Source of the DNA: Verrucomicrobiales bacterium
Lineage (GTDB): Bacteria > Verrucomicrobiota > Verrucomicrobiia > Limisphaerales > J093
Assembly (NCBI GenBank): GCA_024233215.1
Contig: JACKPW010000049.1
Span: 1-18,790, forward strand
Length of the DNA stretch: 18,790 bases
Direction: 5' to 3'
Shown: in pieces, positions 6,856-14,166 of the stretch
How positions within the stretch are numbered: position 1 is the first letter of the stretch
Layout of the letters: the number at the start of each line of letters is the position of its first letter
Translations under genes and position numbers: made by a program
The notes under the pieces: generated by a model
Told to the model about the DNA's origin: nothing
The model's input: the letters and a program-made list of their open reading frames with translations, nothing else
Databases searched by the model: none

Positions 6856-8058
6856 TTACTCCGCCGCCAGAGCCAGCACCGGATCGAGTCGGGCGGCGCG
6901 ACGCGCGGGAAGCAATCCGCTGAGCAGTCCGACGCCCAGGCTCACCGCGAGGGCCAGCAGGACGAACTGAAGCGGAGTCTGCACGGGAAGCCCGGGCGCG
7001 TAGAGCCGAAGTGCCTGGGCCAGCCCCATGCCGGTGGCCAGACCGAGCATTCCCCCCAACCCGGACAACATTGCCGCCTCCGCCAGAAACAGCAGCAGGA
7101 TCTGGCGCGGCGTGGCCCCCAACGCCCGGGCCAGGCCGATCTCCGAGGTTCGTTCATTCACCGAGATCCACATCATCGTGAGAATGCCGATGGCGCCCAC
7201 CAGCAGGGAAATGGCCCCGATGCCGGCCACCGCGAGACTCACAATCCGGATGATCCGGTCCAGCGAGTCCAGCATTCCCGTCTGCGTGGTGATGGTGAAG
7301 TCCTCCTCGCCCCCGTGACGTTCCGTCAACACGCTGCGGATCCGTTTCACCACGGGATCGATCAGCGACGCGTTGGCGATCAACACGTCGATCTCGTGCA
7401 GGTCGTCGCGATTGAACATCCGGGCGGCTTCCATGACCGGGATGTAAACACTGTCGTCGATGTCGAACCCGAGGAACTGGCCCTTTGGTTCCATCAGGCC
7501 GATCACCTGGAATCGTTGACCGGCGATCCTCAGGTGGCCGCCCAGGCAGTTCTCCTCCCCGAACAACTCGCGGCGGACCTTGGGACCAATGACCGCCAGC
7601 GGGGCGCCCCGCCGCAGGTCCATTTCCGGCAGAAACCGTCCCCCCCGCACCCGCATGCGCCAGACCTCCGGGACCGCCGCCGACACCCCGTAGACAAAGG
7701 TGTTCCGTGTCCGCCCGGCGTGCTCGATCGGTGCGGTGCCCACCACCACCGGAACCACATTGGCCACGCCGGGGATTCTGCGGAGCACCTCCGCGTCCCC
7801 CAACGTCAGCGGATGGATGGTGATGCCCAACGCTCCCGGCAGCCCGGTGGTCTGGATCCTGCCCGGGTTGACGGCCGCCAGCGTGGTGCCGAACTGGGTG
7901 AACTCCGACAGCACGTAATGGCGCGTGCCCTCGCCGATCGAAGTGAGCAGAATGACCGAGGCGATGCCGATGAGAATCCCCAGAACGGTCAGCAACGAGC
8001 GCTGGCGATGAAACCAGATCGACTGCCAGGCGAGACCCAGAAAATCGCGTCCGCTCAT
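6856..8058 (-). CDS. MacB/FtsX-type ABC transporter permease (second copy)
   Basis: A 400-residue permease with MacB topology. One transmembrane helix near residues 20-40 (SLLTVLGILIGIASVILLTS) is followed by a large periplasmic MacB_PCD-like domain of about 220 residues and three C-terminal helices of the FtsX fold. NERTSEIGLARALGATPRQI is the cytoplasmic coupling segment after the second helix. It ends with LLSGLLPARRAARLDPVLALAAE, a standard family ending. The ATG overlaps the upstream permease stop as ATGA and also has GGAGG five bases upstream (8064-8068 on its strand). It is the last gene of a four-gene operon and a paralogue of the permease before it, so the pair could form a heterodimeric channel. 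MacB homologues export peptides, lipids or antibiotics across the envelope using a mechanotransmission cycle; the substrate here is unknown. Confidence 0.9.
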   Translation of the reverse strand: MSGRDFLGLAWQSIWFHRQRSLLTVLGILIGIASVILLTSIGEGTRHYVLSEFTQFGTTLAAVNPGRIQTTGLPGALGITIHPLTLGDAEVLRRIPGVANVVPVVVGTAPIEHAGRTRNTFVYGVSAAVPEVWRMRVRGGRFLPEMDLRRGAPLAVIGPKVRRELFGEENCLGGHLRIAGQRFQVIGLMEPKGQFLGFDIDDSVYIPVMEAARMFNRDDLHEIDVLIANASLIDPVVKRIRSVLTERHGGEEDFTITTQTGMLDSLDRIIRIVSLAVAGIGAISLLVGAIGILTMMWISVNERTSEIGLARALGATPRQILLLFLAEAAMLSGLGGMLGLATGMGLAQALRLYAPGLPVQTPLQFVLLALAVSLGVGLLSGLLPARRAARLDPVLALAAE

Positions 8059-9260
8059 GCCTTCCTCCGCATCAGGGCCTGGACCGGGTTCAACCGTGCA
8101 GCACGGCGGGCGGGGAGGATTCCGAACAGCAGGCCGACCGAGCAGGAGACGATCAGGGCCGCGACAATCGCCCAGTGCGGGGCCTGAACCGGAAAGTCCG
8201 GGTACAGGTGTTCCAGCACCCGCCCGGAGCCCAGTCCTCCCAGCAGGCCCAGGCAGCCTCCGGCGGTGGAAAGAATCGCGGCCTCGACCAGGAAGACCAC
8301 CAGGACCTGCCGGTGCGTGGCGCCCAGTGCCTTGAGCAGACCGATCTCCCGGCCCCGCTCCGAAACCGTCACCAGCATGACGTTCATGATGCCGAGTCCG
8401 GCCACCCCCAGCGAAATCGCGGCGATCCCCGCCAGGGCTGCCGTGAGCACGCCGAGGATCTGGTTGAACGTTTCGAGCACCGAGTCCTGGGTCAGCAGCG
8501 TGACATCCTCCTGCCCCGCGTGACGCTCTCGCAGCACGTCAATCACCGACTGTTTGACGGTGCCCAGGTCGCTGTGGGAACCCACCTCCGCCAGGACCCG
8601 GAACAGACCGCTTCGATTGAACACCCGCAGCGCGGTCCCCACCGGAATCTCGACCACTTCGTCCAGGTCCATGCCAATCGACGTACCGCGGGGTTCGATC
8701 ACTCCAATGACCCGAAAACGCCAGTCGCCAATGCGAATCCATCGGCCCAGAGGGTTTTGGTCGGGGAACAGCTCACGCTGGACCCGGGCGCCCAGGACAC
8801 ACACGCTTGCGTCAGGCAAGTCCGGCGGGAGAAACCGGCCGCTCGCCATCTTGAGGTGGCGGATGTCGAGGATTTCGTGGGTGGCGCCGATGACGGTGAC
8901 CTCCCGGCTGCGCGATCCCGCCGTGGCGGCGGCGGTGCCCACGGCAATCGGGGCCACCCGACGAATCTGCGGCACGCGTTGCAGCAGTGCCGCCGCATCC
9001 TCCCGGGTCAGATCGTGAGGCGCCGTGCTGACCAATGGCGCCATCCCCTGGGTCTCCGTCTTGCCGGGAATAATGATCAACAGGTTCGAGCCAAGCGTCG
9101 CAAACTCCCCGGTCACATAGCGCCGCGCGCCTTCGCCCAGGCTGGTCAACAGAATCACCGAAGCCACCCCGATGCCCACCCCCAACACCGACAGCCCCGT
9201 CCGCAACCGGTGCCCCCTCAGGGCGCCGGCGGCATATCCCGCCAGATCGACCGGACTCAT
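8055..9260 (-). CDS. MacB/FtsX-type ABC transporter permease (first copy)
   Basis: A 401-residue permease of the same design as its downstream neighbour: first helix around 22-42 (GLSVLGVGIGVASVILLTS), a periplasmic domain with the LLIIIPGKTETQG and GRFLPPDL segments, then three C-terminal helices. The coupling segment is SERGREIGLLKALGATHRQV, and the end is ILPARRAARLNPVQALMRRKA. The ATG overlaps the ATPase stop as ATGA. The two permeases share their overall layout and motif order but differ widely in between, so they are old paralogues and not a recent duplication. With a separate ATPase and a membrane-fusion protein they make a MacAB-like system in which the ATPase and membrane domain are split, as in the YknXYZ-type arrangement. 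Confidence 0.9.
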   Translation of the reverse strand: MSPVDLAGYAAGALRGHRLRTGLSVLGVGIGVASVILLTSLGEGARRYVTGEFATLGSNLLIIIPGKTETQGMAPLVSTAPHDLTREDAAALLQRVPQIRRVAPIAVGTAAATAGSRSREVTVIGATHEILDIRHLKMASGRFLPPDLPDASVCVLGARVQRELFPDQNPLGRWIRIGDWRFRVIGVIEPRGTSIGMDLDEVVEIPVGTALRVFNRSGLFRVLAEVGSHSDLGTVKQSVIDVLRERHAGQEDVTLLTQDSVLETFNQILGVLTAALAGIAAISLGVAGLGIMNVMLVTVSERGREIGLLKALGATHRQVLVVFLVEAAILSTAGGCLGLLGGLGSGRVLEHLYPDFPVQAPHWAIVAALIVSCSVGLLFGILPARRAARLNPVQALMRRKA

Positions 9261-9973
9261 GATGCTTTCAGGGGGCCGACCGGGCGGGCGGGGGACTCAT
9301 CAGGAACCTTGTCTTCCACCACGTTCCCATCCGCCAGACGAACCCACCGGCGCGCCCGCCCGCCGATCACCGGATCGTGGGTCACGACAATCAGGGTCAG
9401 GCCGCGCGCGTTCATTCCCTCGATCAACTGCACGATTTCCCCGCCCGACCGGCTGTCGAGATTGCCCGTCGGTTCGTCCGCCAGCAGCACCGAAGGGTCC
9501 ATGACGATCGCGCGGGCGATTGCCACGCGTTGTTGTTCGCCGCCGGAAAGCTGGTCGGGACGGTGGTCCGCCCGGGCGGTCAACCCCACCACCTCCAGGG
9601 CCCGCCCTGCCCGTTCGCGGCGCTCGTCTACCGGGACGCCGGCGAAAACCATCGGCAGCTCAATGTTCCGGGACGCCGTCAATCGCGGTACCAAGTGGAA
9701 GAACTGGAAAACAAAACCAATCTGATGACCGCGCACCCGGGACAGTTCGACCTCCGGCAGATCGGCGGTCTCCCTTCCGTCCAGCCGATACGACCCTGCC
9801 GTGGGGCGATCCAGGCAACCGAGGATGTGCAACAGCGTCGATTTTCCCGAGCCGGACGGGCCCATGATCGACACGTAATCGCCCCGGTGAATCGTCAGGT
9901 TCACCCCTTTCAAGGCCCGCACCGGACTGGCGCCGACCTCGTAGATCCGCTCGATGCCGGAAAGCTCGATCAC
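9257..9973 (-). CDS. ABC transporter ATP-binding protein (LolD/MacB class)
   Basis: A 238-residue ATPase with every expected motif: Walker A GPSGSGKST (38-46), Q-loop Q90 in GFVFQFFHLVPRLTA, signature LSGGEQQRVAIARA (142-155), Walker B VLLADEPTGNLD (162-173) and switch His in VVTHDP (H199). The FQFFHLVPRLTA and ADEPTGNLDS segments are typical of the LolD/MacB/FtsE group that drives FtsX-type permeases, not importers. It starts at GTG, overlapping the stop of the membrane-fusion gene as GTGA. A tail of about 20 residues (DKVPDESPARPVGPLKAS) extends past the normal domain end. It should power the two permeases encoded next. Confidence 0.95.
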   Translation of the reverse strand: MIELSGIERIYEVGASPVRALKGVNLTIHRGDYVSIMGPSGSGKSTLLHILGCLDRPTAGSYRLDGRETADLPEVELSRVRGHQIGFVFQFFHLVPRLTASRNIELPMVFAGVPVDERRERAGRALEVVGLTARADHRPDQLSGGEQQRVAIARAIVMDPSVLLADEPTGNLDSRSGGEIVQLIEGMNARGLTLIVVTHDPVIGGRARRWVRLADGNVVEDKVPDESPARPVGPLKAS

Positions 9974-11163
9974 CGGTCGGTCTCTCCCTGGATCACCGCT
10001 CGCGCTCCTGCCTTGACCTCCGATCGGTCCAGGGACACCACCACCGGGTCGCCCGCGGACAAGCCCGAGTCGATCTCGGTGAAGCTCCAGTTGCGAAGGC
10101 CGGTCGTGACCGTCCGCTCCGCCAGGACCCCGTCCTCAAGCACCAGCACCCGGCCGCCTTCCAGCAGCGCGTAGGTCGGAACTCGCAGCACGTTGTCCCG
10201 GGCCTCGAGAATCACCTCGAGATCCGCCGAAAGCCCGGGCAGCAGATTCGCCGGCAGTTCCGTCTGCCGGAACACGGCCTCCACCCGGAGCGTGCGGTTC
10301 TGTTCCTGCCGCGTCTCCACATAGGAGGAGGCATACGACAAGGTCCCGTCAAACGACTGCCCGCGAAACGCGTCCAGCGTGATTCGAACGGGCAGACCGA
10401 CCCGAATCCGTTCCACGTCCGCCTCGTCAATGGGCGCGCTGACATACAACGCGTCGGGATCAATCAGGTCGATGACCGGCGGGATGAAGACACCGGGGGG
10501 CGACGGGCTGATCCACTCGCCCACCTCGGTGGTCACGTCGAGGACGATTCCGTCAAACGGGGCGGTGATGACCGTCTTGGCCAGCGTGGCGCGGGCGACT
10601 TCGAGACTCGACGCCGCTTCCTGAATGCGCGCCTCGGCGGCGGTGGCGGCGGACTTCCCGATCAACGCGCGGGTCCGGTCCTCCTCGACGCGGGTTTCCG
10701 AAACGACCTTGTCCCGGGCCAGCGTGTCGGTGCGCTGCCAGAGGTAGTCCGCCAGTTGCGCCTCCTGTCGGGCCTGTTCGGCGGCCGAACGGGCGGCGGC
10801 AAGCGAGTTTTCGGCAAGCTGAACGCGGGCCTTGTGCTCGCTGTCGTCCAACCGCAGAAGTACCTCCCCCTGCCGGACCCGGGCTCCCTTCCTGGCCGGG
10901 ATTTCCACCACCAGACCCGAGATGCCGGGGCTCATGCCCGCCCGTTTCCGCGACTCCACGGTCCCGGCCCGCGAATTCACCACGGTGTCCTCGACGCGTC
11001 CCGTTCCGGCGAGAAATACCGTCACCGGCACCACGGCCGGGCGAAACAGGGTGTACCGGGCCAGCATGCCGGTGACGGCCAATAACGCCAGAACCAGCAA
11101 CAGCTTGAGCCAGCGCTTTGGTTTGGTGCGTGGGGGATTCAAACGCGTTGACTGTAGTTCCAC
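9970..11163 (-). CDS. Membrane-fusion (HlyD/MacA-type) periplasmic adaptor subunit
   Basis: A 397-residue adaptor from a GTG at 11163. It has a short basic cytoplasmic start, a single transmembrane helix (about 18-38, LKLLLVLALLAVTGML) and the first half of a biotinyl-lipoyl domain (GISGLVVEIPARKGARVRQGEVLLRLDD, 80-107). An Ala/Glu/Gln/Arg-rich coiled-coil hairpin spans roughly 108-197. The second lipoyl half is KTVITAPFDGIVLDV (196-210), and beta-barrel and membrane-proximal domains follow (ALYVSAPIDEADVERIRVGLPVRITLDAF; VLRVPTYALLEGGRVLVLEDG). It links the inner-membrane permeases to the outer membrane, though no TolC-like gene is in the window. No clear ribosome site was seen. The open frame runs on to 11571, but that extension lies antisense to the small gene and its promoter and lacks adaptor features, so GTG is preferred; TTG at 11142 is the alternative. 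Confidence 0.87.
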   Translation of the reverse strand: MELQSTRLNPPRTKPKRWLKLLLVLALLAVTGMLARYTLFRPAVVPVTVFLAGTGRVEDTVVNSRAGTVESRKRAGMSPGISGLVVEIPARKGARVRQGEVLLRLDDSEHKARVQLAENSLAAARSAAEQARQEAQLADYLWQRTDTLARDKVVSETRVEEDRTRALIGKSAATAAEARIQEAASSLEVARATLAKTVITAPFDGIVLDVTTEVGEWISPSPPGVFIPPVIDLIDPDALYVSAPIDEADVERIRVGLPVRITLDAFRGQSFDGTLSYASSYVETRQEQNRTLRVEAVFRQTELPANLLPGLSADLEVILEARDNVLRVPTYALLEGGRVLVLEDGVLAERTVTTGLRNWSFTEIDSGLSAGDPVVVSLDRSEVKAGARAVIQGETDR

Positions 11164-11239
11164 CAAGGTGCCGGGGCAAGCTTGGCGAAGGCGGCCACCC
11201 CGCCACCAAGAGAATTGCTGAGAAACCGCCGGGGAACCA

Positions 11240-11268
11240 TTGACAACGGCAGCTCGCTGCACTCTAAT
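11240..11268 (+). promoter_or_regulatory. Sigma70-like promoter of the small His/Cys protein
   Basis: TTGACA (11240-11245), a 17-base spacer and TCTAAT (11263-11268) give 11 of 12 consensus matches, the best promoter seen in the window. Transcription should start near 11275, about nine bases before the ATG at 11284, giving a nearly leaderless mRNA. It excludes the upstream in-frame ATG at 11182 as a start. Confidence 0.65.
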
Positions 11269-11283
11269 GCAAATGCTTTGCAG

Positions 11284-11607
11284 ATGAATCGACGGCACAT
11301 TCCGGCAGGCTGGCGGCGCGTGAGCCGCGCGCTGGTTGTCGTCCTGCTTGGGCTGTGGGCCGTGGCACAACTGGCCGCGGTTTCGGCGCCGTTGCATCAT
11401 CTCATTCACCCGGATTCCGATGCCCCGGAGCATACCTGCCTGGTGGCCTCCATCGCGGAGGGACAGGTTGAAGCGGCCCTCACCACGGTGGAACCCCACA
11501 TCGTTCCGGCCCTGATGGTGCAGGCGCCGGTGGCAGTCCCACCCCCGGCCTTTGTTCCGGTGCTCTTCCAACCACCGGAACGGGCTCCTCCATCCCCGCG
11601 GGCCTGA
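11284..11607 (+). CDS. Small membrane-anchored protein with His/Cys cluster, function unknown
   Basis: A 107-residue protein. A basic start (MNRRHIPAGWRRVSR) leads to one hydrophobic helix (about 16-34, ALVVVLLGLWAVAQLAAVSA), either an uncleaved anchor or a signal peptide. Right after it comes HHLIHPDSDAPEHTC, giving H38, H39, H42, H50 and C52. This spacing recalls small proteins common in Verrucomicrobia that keep a HH..HP......H.C pattern; metal binding is plausible but unproven. The C-terminal third is Pro/Val/Ala-rich (VQAPVAVPPPAFVPVLFQPPERAPP) and probably unstructured. I do not recognise a named family. The ATG is chosen because a strong promoter lies just upstream. It is divergent from the ABC export operon, so it may share regulation with it. 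Confidence 0.72.
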   Translation: MNRRHIPAGWRRVSRALVVVLLGLWAVAQLAAVSAPLHHLIHPDSDAPEHTCLVASIAEGQVEAALTTVEPHIVPALMVQAPVAVPPPAFVPVLFQPPERAPPSPRA

Positions 11608-11617
11608 TCACTCTTTC

Positions 11618-11723
11618 CCCTCGTCCTCTGGCAGCCGGCAGGGCAGCCGGGCTGTGTCAGACGAGGGAGCCTCTCCGCCCCCTTTTAGGTGCTCTTCCAC
11701 CCGGCCGCTCACGGCCGGTGGAA
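11618..11723 (+). other. Hairpin-rich intergenic region ahead of the pseudopilin gene
   Basis: The outer stem is CCCTCGTC (11618-11625) with GACGAGGG (11660-11667). It encloses a second stem, CAGCCGGC (11632-11639) with GCCGGGCTG (11646-11654, one bulge). CCCCCTTTTA follows around 11680-11688. A second hairpin, 11695-11707 with 11712-11723, has 12 paired bases and one bulged C around the loop CTCA. Two hairpins separated by a C/T run could be a terminator for the small gene plus a 5' leader structure of the pseudopilin gene, or a regulated leader. It matches no riboswitch I can name. Confidence 0.55.
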
Positions 11724-11753
11724 CGGGCCGGATTCCCAAAGACTGAGTCGGTT

Positions 11754-12470
11754 ATGAAACAAGACACAGGGCGCCCCATCGGGCGCGTCGGATTCACGTT
11801 GATCGAGTTGCTGGTGGTCATTGCCATCATTGCCATCCTCGCCGGAATGCTCCTGCCGGCCCTGTCCGCCGCGAAGGCGAAGGCCCGCTCCACCCAATGC
11901 CTGGGCAATCTGCGCCAGATCGGGCTGGGCCTGCGGATGTACGCCGATGACTTTCTCGGGCGCCTCCCGGCCACCACCCATGGCACCCTGGAAACCAACC
12001 GTTCCTGGGTGTTTACCCTGCAGCCCTACGTGGGCAGCGTCGACGCCATTCGCGCCTGCCCCGCCGATCCCCATCGGCTCGCGCGAATGACCAATAACGC
12101 CAGCAGCTACCTCCCGAACGAGTTCCTCTTCGTCGAGCTCTCCGATCCCTTCGGCGGGGTTGTGGAGTCCCATCGCAATCTCGACCAGCTCCGGAGGCCC
12201 ACGGAGACCATCACGATCTTCGAGTGCGCGGATTCGCTGCCGCCGAGCATCTATGCCGACCACACCCATTCCCGGAGTTGGGACCAGGGGTGGGAAGCGG
12301 TTCTGGTCGACATCCAACCCGACCGCCACCGCTCCGGCGCCCCCAACCCGGATCACACCAAGGGCAACGCCAATTACCTCTACGCCGATGGCCACGTTGC
12401 CTCGCTGTCCGCCGCCTCCGTCAAACAGCGCTTTGACCAGGGGGAGAACATCGCCCGTCCCCCGCAATGA
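11754..12470 (+). CDS. Type II secretion/pilin-like pseudopilin, DUF1559-like
   Basis: A 238-residue protein with a class III prepilin signal: GRVG|FTLIE (cleavage after G13, Glu at +5) followed by LLVVIAIIAILAGMLLPALSAAKAKA, which forms the N-terminal helix. CLGNLRQIGLGLRMYADDFLGRLP follows, the conserved start of the globular head in the large verrucomicrobial/planctomycete DUF1559-type family. Near the end is HTKGNANYLYADGHV (H201, DG at 212-213), matching the family's H-x9-DG motif but with one extra residue. The ATG at 11754 is preferred over 11718 because it gives the usual short leader and lies outside the upstream hairpin. These proteins are processed by prepilin peptidase and may assemble in a pseudopilus or stay in the envelope; their role is poorly known and they occur in many copies per genome. 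The secreted gene 78 bp downstream may be co-transcribed. Confidence 0.9.
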   Translation: MKQDTGRPIGRVGFTLIELLVVIAIIAILAGMLLPALSAAKAKARSTQCLGNLRQIGLGLRMYADDFLGRLPATTHGTLETNRSWVFTLQPYVGSVDAIRACPADPHRLARMTNNASSYLPNEFLFVELSDPFGGVVESHRNLDQLRRPTETITIFECADSLPPSIYADHTHSRSWDQGWEAVLVDIQPDRHRSGAPNPDHTKGNANYLYADGHVASLSAASVKQRFDQGENIARPPQ

Positions 12471-12548
12471 AATCCGGGGGGGCGTCCGGCCGCATGACCC
12501 ACCGCCCCCTGATTCCGTCCTCCATCGAAAACTGAACATGTCCACCCC

Positions 12549-14144
12549 ATGAACATCCGATTTGTAATGCTTCTCCTGAGCCCGGCAACCGCCGGGGCCA
12601 TCGCCCTGAACGCGCAACCAATCCTGACCCAGGGCCACGCCGACGTTGGCATCGCCTTTGAAGACGGGGCGTGGGACCTCCACGTCCATGACGAGGAAAC
12701 CGACACGGAATACGAACCCGACCGCATTGTCATCGAAGTCGGGGAAAGTGCGCTTGGGATCGTGCCCGAGGATCCCCGTTTCACCTTCCTCGGGGACGCG
12801 GGAACGCACTATTGGGCCTTGCCCGCGGTGCAGCATCCCGACCTGCCGTTTCTGGGCCTTGGAACGGAGGAGATCGAGACCGGCGTGTTCGAGGGCAACG
12901 TGGTGACGCTGCGTCTCCGATCGGTCGTCGGGCCGGGGGACTTCTTTCTGTTCCGCGAGGATTCGTTCGGCAATCCCGAAGTGGGGTTGAACAGCCACGA
13001 CGGGTTGGACACTGCCGACACCCTGGAACTGAACACGGGGTCGCATGCCCACTGGGCCTGGGCCTTCAGCACGGCCGGAACTTACCGGGTGGGCTTTGAG
13101 GCGTCAGGCACACTGGCCGGCTCCGGGGCGGCGGTGGCGAGCGAGGTTGCCGAATACGTGTTCCAGGTCCAACCGGTCCGTCTTTGGCAAGGTCACCTGG
13201 ACCTGCTTGCGGCGACGGGCGCTCCGGATTCCGGGGGGCTGCAACTGTTGCTCCGGAACTCGGTGACCGGCAGCGCGTATCGTGCGGAGGAAGCCCTCGT
13301 GCAGGCCGCCGAATCGGCGAGACTGACCCTGCCGGCGGGCACCCCGTTCGGAGAGGCCGGCATGCCTTTGTGGGTTCTACCGCAGAACGACGCTGCCGGA
13401 CTGCCGTATCTCGGGCTGAGCACCGACGGCGTTCCTTCCGGCGCCTACGAAGGTACCATCCACTACCAACTGATCGGCGTGACCGGCCCGGGGGATTTCT
13501 TCGCCTGGCAGGCGGACCTGGGGGTGCTGGATGTCCGGATGAACAGCGCGGACGGTATCGACGATCGCGACGTCATCCCGCTTCTGCCCGGGGGGCATGC
13601 GCACTTCAACTGGGGTTTCACCGCGCCGGGGCTGTATCGGGTCCTCATGCGACCGGTGGGGCGGCCGGTCGGAGCGGTGGCGGATGAGGTGGGGGAGGCA
13701 TTTCCCATTGCCTTCTGGATCCGGCCCCTACCCGAGTCGCCGGGCTTCCTGGTGTGGCAACGCCGCTTCTGGCCGACGGGGGCGCCGGAATCCGTGCAGG
13801 GGCCGGACGCCGACCCCGATGGCGATGACGTGGTGAACGCGGTCGAATACGGGCTGTACGGACATCCGTTGGTGCCGAACGCGGTGGAGAAGCCTCAGCC
13901 CACCTTGGTACGGGTGGGAGACCAGACCTTCGCGGCGATGACCTTCACCCGGGTGAAGCAGGCGGCGGATCTCGCCTATCAGGTCGTGGCGGAGGATCAC
14001 CTTCCCTGGACGGGGCCTGTTGTCCTGACCGACGTGGAATCGGTGCTTGATAAGGGGGAGTTGGAACGTGTGACGGTACGGGACAACCTTCCCATCGATG
14101 CCGGAGCCGCCCGCTTTCTGCAACTGCGGCTGGGCTGGCATTGA
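12549..14144 (+). CDS. Secreted protein with two tandem surface-anchored (choice-of-anchor M type) repeats
   Basis: A 531-residue protein with a signal peptide (about 1-22). Repeat 1 (about 28-208) has GHADVGIAFEDGAWDLHVHDE, FLGDAGTHYWALP, PFLGLGTEEI, VVGPGDFFLF, GLNSHDGLDTAD and GSHAHWAWAFSTAGTYRV. Repeat 2 (about 214-390) repeats the order with GHLDLL, MPLWVLP, PYLGLSTDGV, VTGPGDFFAW, RMNSADGIDDRD and GGHAHFNWGFTAPGLYRV. This matches the actinobacterial surface-anchored repeat (P_ac_wall_RPT), often encoded near metal ABC transporters. Repeat 2 lacks the VHDE segment. The end (about 398-531) is a different module: DADPDGDDVVNAVEYGL (420-436) and then FTRVKQAADLAYQVVAEDHL, like the C-terminal module of many verrucomicrobial secreted proteins. 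No sortase motif or C-terminal helix is seen. The function is unknown; His-rich motifs allow metal binding. Confidence 0.8.
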   Translation: MNIRFVMLLLSPATAGAIALNAQPILTQGHADVGIAFEDGAWDLHVHDEETDTEYEPDRIVIEVGESALGIVPEDPRFTFLGDAGTHYWALPAVQHPDLPFLGLGTEEIETGVFEGNVVTLRLRSVVGPGDFFLFREDSFGNPEVGLNSHDGLDTADTLELNTGSHAHWAWAFSTAGTYRVGFEASGTLAGSGAAVASEVAEYVFQVQPVRLWQGHLDLLAATGAPDSGGLQLLLRNSVTGSAYRAEEALVQAAESARLTLPAGTPFGEAGMPLWVLPQNDAAGLPYLGLSTDGVPSGAYEGTIHYQLIGVTGPGDFFAWQADLGVLDVRMNSADGIDDRDVIPLLPGGHAHFNWGFTAPGLYRVLMRPVGRPVGAVADEVGEAFPIAFWIRPLPESPGFLVWQRRFWPTGAPESVQGPDADPDGDDVVNAVEYGLYGHPLVPNAVEKPQPTLVRVGDQTFAAMTFTRVKQAADLAYQVVAEDHLPWTGPVVLTDVESVLDKGELERVTVRDNLPIDAGAARFLQLRLGWH

Positions 14145-14166
14145 GCCATCCGGGGCAGGCTGGCGG

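Noticed and set aside
6772..9725. Two long plus-strand frames (471 and 516 codons) opposite the ABC operon
   Set aside because: Gln/His/Arg-rich shadows of the permease and ATPase genes, whose motifs and overlaps are convincing.
11164..11571. N-terminal extension of the membrane-fusion protein to an ATG at 11571
   Set aside because: It would run antisense across the small gene and its promoter. The added 136 residues lack any adaptor feature and put the membrane helix far from the start.
12459..12480. CCCCCG...CGGGGG hairpin at the end of the pseudopilin gene
   Set aside because: A six-base stem with a ten-base loop and no T run; too weak for a terminator call.
12538..12552. Four-codon upstream ORF (ATG TCC ACC CCA TGA) overlapping the ATG of the anchor-repeat gene
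   Set aside because: It could be a translational coupling device, but it has no ribosome site of its own and such short frames arise by chance.
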